From: Providencia rettgeri
GTDB lineage: Bacteria; Pseudomonadota; Gammaproteobacteria; Enterobacterales; Enterobacteriaceae
DNA: 64,000 bases
Assembly (NCBI RefSeq): GCF_013255915.1
Contig: NZ_CP053896.1
Coordinates: forward strand, 1,674,001-1,738,000
Reading direction: 5' to 3'
Within the stretch, counting starts at the first letter, position 1, and every line of letters starts with the position of its first letter. The notes beneath the pieces were generated by a model. It did no database searches. It was given only the letters and a program-made list of their open reading frames with translations, and was not told where the DNA came from. Positions 59,185-64,000 of the stretch are shown piece after piece. A program made the translations under genes and the position numbers.

Positions 59185-60336
59185 ATGGTCATTCCATCAA
59201 CGCGTTGGCTAGCTATTGATTATTTTACCTACTTTTTTGCCTACAGTATTTTCTTGCCATTTTGGTCAGTTTGGTTACAAGGTGAGGGAATTGATGCAGA
59301 AATGATTGGTGTTTTGTTAGGGGTCGGGCTAGCAGCCCGTTTCCTTGGTGCGATGTTTATTACTCCTTTAGTTAAAGAGCCCTCGAAACTTATTACTGCT
59401 CTACGCTTACTCGCAGGGCTTTCACTTATTTTTTCTGTCGGTTTTGCTCTGGGTTCTCACTGGGCATGGCTGTTGTTTGTAATGATTGGGTTTAACTTAT
59501 TTTTTGCACCAATGGTTCCACTGGGTGATTCACTGGCGGGGACATGGCAAAAACAATTTACCTTTGACTACGGCAAAATTCGCGTTTGGGGTTCGATAGC
59601 TTTTATTATTGGTTCCTCACTGATGGGGTATTTAGCCGGTGTTTGGGGAAATAAAGCCATCATGGTGGCCTTGATAGTAAGCTGTTTAGCATTATTACTA
59701 GGCGCAATGCTGAAACCAGCAATTATGCCAATGGGGGCAGCGAAAGCGGATGGTGGTAATAAGGTTACGTTTAAACAATTGATTGCGGATAAAAACGTCG
59801 TTAGGTTTCTTATCTGTGTTACGTTACTGCAAGGGGCTCATGCGGCTTATTATGGTTTTGCTTCCCTATTTTGGAAAGAAGCCGGCTATTCAGATTTAGT
59901 TATCGGTAATTTATGGTCGCTCGGTGTGGTTGCTGAAGTCATTGTATTTATGTTAAGCCACCGTTTATTTAGGCGTTGGAGCGCTCGAAATTTACTGTTG
60001 TTATCTGCCTTCTGTGGAATTATTCGTTGGGGCTTGATGGGAGCGTTTACTGCATTACCGGTATTAATCGTGGTACAAATTCTTCACAGTGGTACTTTTA
60101 CAATTTGCCACCTAGCCGCAATGCGCTTTATTAGTGCAAGAAAAGAAAATGAAATTATCCCATTACAAGGTGTTTACTCCGCACTCGCAACTGGCGGCGG
60201 GTTAGCCGTACTGACTATTATTGTCGGATACATTTATGAGCGAGTGCCTGCTCATCATGGTGTGGTATTTTACTTAATGGCTCTTCTCGCTATCCCTGCC
60301 GTGTTTATCCGCCCTAAAGTGGTGGCTCAATCTTAA
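59185..60336 (+). CDS. hcaT: Major facilitator transporter HcaT-like
   Basis: A 383-residue inner-membrane protein with 12 predicted spans. It closely matches E. coli HcaT (379 aa; putative 3-phenylpropionate transporter): STRWLAIDYFTYFFAYSIFL, FLPFWSVWLQG, QGAHAAYYGFASLFW and WSLGVVAEVIVF. It follows glyA, the same neighbour as in E. coli. GGAGG precedes ATG 59185. No hca catabolic genes are present here, so the true substrate is uncertain. Confidence 0.88.
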   Translation: MVIPSTRWLAIDYFTYFFAYSIFLPFWSVWLQGEGIDAEMIGVLLGVGLAARFLGAMFITPLVKEPSKLITALRLLAGLSLIFSVGFALGSHWAWLLFVMIGFNLFFAPMVPLGDSLAGTWQKQFTFDYGKIRVWGSIAFIIGSSLMGYLAGVWGNKAIMVALIVSCLALLLGAMLKPAIMPMGAAKADGGNKVTFKQLIADKNVVRFLICVTLLQGAHAAYYGFASLFWKEAGYSDLVIGNLWSLGVVAEVIVFMLSHRLFRRWSARNLLLLSAFCGIIRWGLMGAFTALPVLIVVQILHSGTFTICHLAAMRFISARKENEIIPLQGVYSALATGGGLAVLTIIVGYIYERVPAHHGVVFYLMALLAIPAVFIRPKVVAQS

Positions 60337-60374
60337 TATTCACCTGCCAAGTTATAGAAGCGGTTAAGCCTATT

Positions 60375-61079
60375 TTATAGCTTGGTTTGGTATTGAATTT
60401 GTTTTCCAGTATCGTCAATATAAATCATTGTTATATTTTCTCCGTGATTAATATCAGCGGTTGAAAAGTAAGTTTGTGATGAAAATGGCTCTACCATCGA
60501 GCTTTTTGCAATAGAACGACTTTTATTATTAGCTAGATAGATATTGGCAATATTTAAAAAATAAGGGGTCGGGTTGTTGACGACAATACCGTCTTTAGCT
60601 AAATGAAATTGGATGTTTTTGATGACATTGTTTGGCTTTTCTGTGAGGTTTGTAGGGCGATAAAAAACTTTAATTCGTGTTTGAATGGCAAACTGTAGCA
60701 TATTGGCACTATTTATTTGCTTTGGCTTTGGCGCAATATCTAATACATTTAAATAAAATACAGACTCTTTATTCGTAGGGAGTTTGTCACCAATAAAACG
60801 TATTTGTAATTGAACTCCGTCATTTGCTGCGATTTTAGTGACGGGGGGCGTTACAATAAATGGTGCGTTCGTCGTTTCTGGTGTCGAGTCCGGATTACCT
60901 TCATCCACCCAGCTTTGAGTTAATGTGGCTTGTTCACTGTAATTAGTAAGTTGAATTCTGACGGATTTTTTATCACTAGGGAAAATAATTCGTGTTCCTT
61001 GCAAAACAAGACTTGCACTTGTTTGGAAGCTAAAAAATAGTAATGTAGCGAACCCTGTAATTTTAATGAATTCCACCAT
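60375..61079 (-). CDS. Periplasmic fimbrial chaperone (PapD-like)
   Basis: A 234-residue chaperone that caps pilin subunits and delivers them to the usher. It has a signal peptide (FATLLFFSFQTSASL) and two immunoglobulin-like domains. The first includes the subunit-binding strand and conserved TRIIFPSDKKSVRIQLTNYS and VSFYLNV-like FYLNVLDIAPKP. The conserved Arg (TRII) and a Lys in the cleft (IKVFYRP) anchor the subunit C-terminus. It is the last gene of the cluster, 13 bp after the adhesin, an unusual order. Confidence 0.9.
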   Translation of the reverse strand: MVEFIKITGFATLLFFSFQTSASLVLQGTRIIFPSDKKSVRIQLTNYSEQATLTQSWVDEGNPDSTPETTNAPFIVTPPVTKIAANDGVQLQIRFIGDKLPTNKESVFYLNVLDIAPKPKQINSANMLQFAIQTRIKVFYRPTNLTEKPNNVIKNIQFHLAKDGIVVNNPTPYFLNIANIYLANNKSRSIAKSSMVEPFSSQTYFSTADINHGENITMIYIDDTGKQIQYQTKL

Positions 61080-61092
61080 GGTATTTTCCTTG

Positions 61093-62175
61093 TTAATTAT
61101 ATGACATCACAACTGTTGCCGTACTTGAGACTTGCCCTTGAGTGACACTATTGGTGTTGTATGCATAGTAATAAGCACCTAAATTTACTGAAAAAGAAGG
61201 GGAGATTGGATTTCCCTTGAGGACAGTAAAAATATTTGTCGCTCCATTTTTAGCTGCCACGCTATCTGAAAGCACTAACGGTGTATTGAGATTACTTGCG
61301 CTAACTAATCGGAAGCCAACGCCTTTAGCGCCTTGACTAATGGTATTATTCAATGTTGTTTTATCATTTGAGAGCAAATTGCTACTGGATAAAAAAATAG
61401 ATACATCACGAGAAGCATTACCGCCTGCTAAAAAGTCTTGGCAAGTAAAATTAAGTGTGAATGGCGTGTAGCCCGCTCTGGTTGCAGTTTTCACTGCATT
61501 GATGCTTACTGGGGGTAGCGAAACGACTAAACCTTGGTTAACAAAATTACAGGTAGTGAGGATTGGATTATAAGTTAAGGTAATTGGTTGTAAGTAGATA
61601 TCATCAGCACTGGTTGGCCATTGCAGCGTTAACAGAAAAGTGACTAATTTAGATACAATATCTAATAGCCACTGTAAAATTCCCAAGCTGGAAGCATCAG
61701 AGGCGAGTACGATAGGGGTAACTGTGGCGGTGCTTCCTGATACTTCGACATAGTTGGTTCCGGGTTTAGTCGCAAGCAAATTAAATTGAACGGTAAAATT
61801 TGTATCGAGTTCACTACCTTGATGTACACCTTCCGTAAGGCCGATAACCCTATCTTTTTCTAATGCAGTGACTGTAATTGAGACAAACTGCTTTCCACCA
61901 TTAAAACCAATAGTGGCGGTTCTGCCTTGGAAAGGAGATGCGATACCAATAGAGTTAGGAAAAAGTATACCTCTTGCAGTACAGGTAAAAGTCCCAGGGT
62001 AGATGGTTCTACTATTTTTACTAACTTGAGTCGATGTACTGGTGAGCTCTGTCGATAAATCAAAAGCAAGAGCGGGAGCCGTCACGGTAGAAGTTTGTCT
62101 ACAATGTGCTGAGGAAAACTGGCTGTAAGCCAATATACTGGAAAACATCAGTGCTAAAGTGATTTTTTTCATCAT
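61093..62175 (-). CDS. Fimbrial adhesin/pilin subunit
   Basis: A 360-residue exported protein with a signal peptide (TLALMFSSILAYSQFSSAHC). Its size suggests a two-domain tip adhesin: a variable N-terminal domain (about residues 25-205) and a C-terminal pilin domain (about 206-360) with a Cys pair (TTCNFV, FTCQDF) and the subunit ending STATVVMSYN that binds the chaperone. The receptor cannot be predicted. The usher gene ends 8 bp upstream. Confidence 0.82.
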   Translation of the reverse strand: MMKKITLALMFSSILAYSQFSSAHCRQTSTVTAPALAFDLSTELTSTSTQVSKNSRTIYPGTFTCTARGILFPNSIGIASPFQGRTATIGFNGGKQFVSITVTALEKDRVIGLTEGVHQGSELDTNFTVQFNLLATKPGTNYVEVSGSTATVTPIVLASDASSLGILQWLLDIVSKLVTFLLTLQWPTSADDIYLQPITLTYNPILTTCNFVNQGLVVSLPPVSINAVKTATRAGYTPFTLNFTCQDFLAGGNASRDVSIFLSSSNLLSNDKTTLNNTISQGAKGVGFRLVSASNLNTPLVLSDSVAAKNGATNIFTVLKGNPISPSFSVNLGAYYYAYNTNSVTQGQVSSTATVVMSYN

Positions 62176-62183
62176 ATTTTCCT

Positions 62184-64000
62184 TTATCGACAGAGGTTTT
62201 TGTTCTTATCCATCGTGTTGAGTAGCGGCTCAATAACACATGTCTGTTTCCCTTTAAGCTTTATGTGTAATGCCATCGGTAATTGCTCACTTTTGATATA
62301 CATCACGCCAGATTGGCCGACATAACCAATACTCTGTTGTTTAGCATCTGTGATTTCTGTTCCAAAAGGTAAGCTATCGCCATTAGCAAGAGCGCCACGG
62401 ATGATATAAGTTTGTCGAGTATCGGTCTCGAGTTTGATGTAATTTACCGCCCCTTGATATGGACTTACATTTGCCATATTACCGAGCACCTCAGCGCCTG
62501 CGGTTTTCTCTGTATCTGTCAAGGTATAGGTATTGGTTCTATAGGGTGTGGAGTTAGCGACTAAAACAACACCTTGTTGATTAGTTAAGGTGGTTTTATC
62601 GGCATTGACCATCATGTCACTGGCCATTGGAGCATCAATGATGGTGTAGGTCTGTCCTGTTTCCCCTGAAAAAACAATATGTCCAGGAATAGCAACCAGA
62701 GTTCCTTTGGCGCCTAAACCCGTTTGGCGGTAATTATTGGCCTCTGTGTAAGATCCTGAAAGCGTGCTATAGGGAAGCTGATAGCTGACGTTCCCACCAA
62801 CTAAGTTATTACCACCGCTTTGGTTCGTTGCAGTTAGCGTATAATTGACTTGGTCATTTTTACCTGCAATACCACTGACACTCAGCGTAGTTTGTTGATA
62901 ACGAGAGTCGGTGAAATAGCTTCCCATACTAATATTGGCGCGTTTTTCAAATAAAGAAAAAGGAACACTAAAGTTGGCATAAATACGAGTTTCTTCTTCG
63001 CTGTCGTAATTGCGAACACGTGAAACAGACACACTATAGGAAATATCGTTATAATTGTTTGCGTAACCGGCTTGATATTCACGGCTATTACCGTTTGCAT
63101 TCCAATAATCACGGTGTGTACCCGATATGAATACCGAACCATAACCATCAGCTAATTGTTGGTTTAAATTCAACGTAAATGTATTTTTAGCACGTGAACC
63201 ACGTAAAGCGTCATAATTAGTGAGTGAAAGCTCAGGTGGAATATTATTGCCGAGTTTTTCTGATAACTGGTCTTGATAAGCTTTCCAAGCGCGATAATTA
63301 TCTTGGGAATAAATGGCATCAATAAAGCTATAGTAACCACTAGTGGAATAACGATATGACGCCAAGGTTAAATTGGTCGATGTTGCATTAATATATTTGT
63401 TATAAGTCAGGCGGTAGCTTTGCCCACTGTGATTTCCTGAATCCAATTTAGTATTTGCTTGCGTAATGTCAGCTGAAATGGCCCCAAAACTAAAATTCCA
63501 ACCACTCCCTATAACGCCAGAATAGTATTTTTCGCTAAATAGCATTCCTGCATAAAGTGTCACTAAATTATTTAATCCATAGTGAAACTCACCTTGAGTA
63601 AATTTGGGTTGATAATGGGTATTGTCGATTTTAGTTTGCCCAGCAATAAGGCTGTAATTATAAACGCCCTGTTTGAGCATATCAGGTACAGCAGAATAGG
63701 GCACAGTAAAGGTTTCTTGCCTTCCATCAGCTTCTTGGACAACGACGAATAAGTCACCTCCACCAGCACTAGGCTGCAGGTCATTAAATGCAAACTCACC
63801 AGGGGGAACGCTTTCTTGATAAACCAGATTATTATTTTGGTACACGCTGACTAAGGCATTTGTTTGAGCGACACCGCGTATAATAGGTACAAAATTTTGA
63901 CTTGAATTTGGCAACATACTAGCTTCTGTTGCCAATGCAATCCCTCGAACTCGAATACTATTAAATAGGGCTGCGGGTGTATAAAAATCACCTAATTTCA
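62184..64000 (-). CDS. Outer-membrane fimbrial usher (partial, N-terminus outside window)
   Basis: The usher exports and assembles pilin subunits across the outer membrane. The frame is open to base 64000; an internal TTG at 63935 is not the start because the frame upstream encodes typical usher sequence (LGDFYTPAALFNSIRVRG). About 605 residues are visible: the beta-barrel with plug (MLPNSSQNFVPIIRGVAQTN, then the PPGEFAFNDLQPSAGGGDL segment) and the C-terminal domains. The end has a Cys pair (CVIEPLL, NLCR). The missing part lies right of the window. Confidence 0.93.
   Translation of the reverse strand, partial: KLGDFYTPAALFNSIRVRGIALATEASMLPNSSQNFVPIIRGVAQTNALVSVYQNNNLVYQESVPPGEFAFNDLQPSAGGGDLFVVVQEADGRQETFTVPYSAVPDMLKQGVYNYSLIAGQTKIDNTHYQPKFTQGEFHYGLNNLVTLYAGMLFSEKYYSGVIGSGWNFSFGAISADITQANTKLDSGNHSGQSYRLTYNKYINATSTNLTLASYRYSTSGYYSFIDAIYSQDNYRAWKAYQDQLSEKLGNNIPPELSLTNYDALRGSRAKNTFTLNLNQQLADGYGSVFISGTHRDYWNANGNSREYQAGYANNYNDISYSVSVSRVRNYDSEEETRIYANFSVPFSLFEKRANISMGSYFTDSRYQQTTLSVSGIAGKNDQVNYTLTATNQSGGNNLVGGNVSYQLPYSTLSGSYTEANNYRQTGLGAKGTLVAIPGHIVFSGETGQTYTIIDAPMASDMMVNADKTTLTNQQGVVLVANSTPYRTNTYTLTDTEKTAGAEVLGNMANVSPYQGAVNYIKLETDTRQTYIIRGALANGDSLPFGTEITDAKQQSIGYVGQSGVMYIKSEQLPMALHIKLKGKQTCVIEPLLNTMDKNKNLCR

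Overview
This window is chromosomal DNA from a low-GC member of the Enterobacterales, most likely Morganellaceae and best fitting Providencia or a close relative. The call rests on E. coli-like gene order, high similarity of housekeeping proteins to enterobacterial forms, AT-rich codon use, and ERIC-type repeats. No sequence search was run, so the genus is an inference.

The backbone matches the E. coli 56-59 min region, rearranged. 1-2400: recN (partial), nadK and grpE, with LexA and sigma-32 signals. 2400-7000: ung, grcA (two FNR sites), a lipase-ankyrin gene of accessory character, and srmB. 7000-10700: gltS, hutG and an IclR-family regulator, with a 4 x 125 bp ERIC array between hutG and gltS. 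10700-23700: trmN6, nadB, the rpoE-rseABC envelope-stress operon (with a 17-codon leader ORF), lepA-lepB, rnc-era-recO, pdxJ-acpS and yfhL. 23700-32000: an AT-rich accessory patch (149-residue orphan, leuE), then tadA, mltF and purL.

32000-38250 is an L-ascorbate (ula) locus. It has UlaD, a HAD phosphatase, UlaC, a fused UlaA-UlaB permease, UlaR and UlaG; the two pentose-phosphate epimerases ulaE and ulaF are not in the window. 38367-39695 holds a decayed 2-oxoglutarate/Fe(II) oxygenase overlapping an intact EamA exporter. 39849-47825 is a sugar-phosphate uptake locus in which UhpABC-type sensing and regulatory genes lie directly upstream of an AfuABC-type ABC importer, with no UhpT. A stand-alone O-methyltransferase follows.

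49200-56000 is the GlmY-GlrKR region: a GlmY-like small RNA with a sigma-54 promoter and three TGTC-N10-GACA sites, an ERIC cluster, a second consensus-perfect sigma-54 promoter, then glrK-qseG-glrR, glutamine-dependent nadE and glnB. 56000-60340 holds hmp (NsrR site), glyA (PurR site) and hcaT. The window ends in a chaperone-usher fimbrial cluster (usher, adhesin, chaperone on the minus strand) whose usher runs off the right edge.

The observations most worth a second look are the UhpABC-AfuABC pairing, the broken oxygenase-exporter pair, the full GlrR/sigma-54 architecture around glmY and glrK, the ERIC insertions inside three transcription units, and a 31-bp perfect palindrome upstream of the IclR-family gene.
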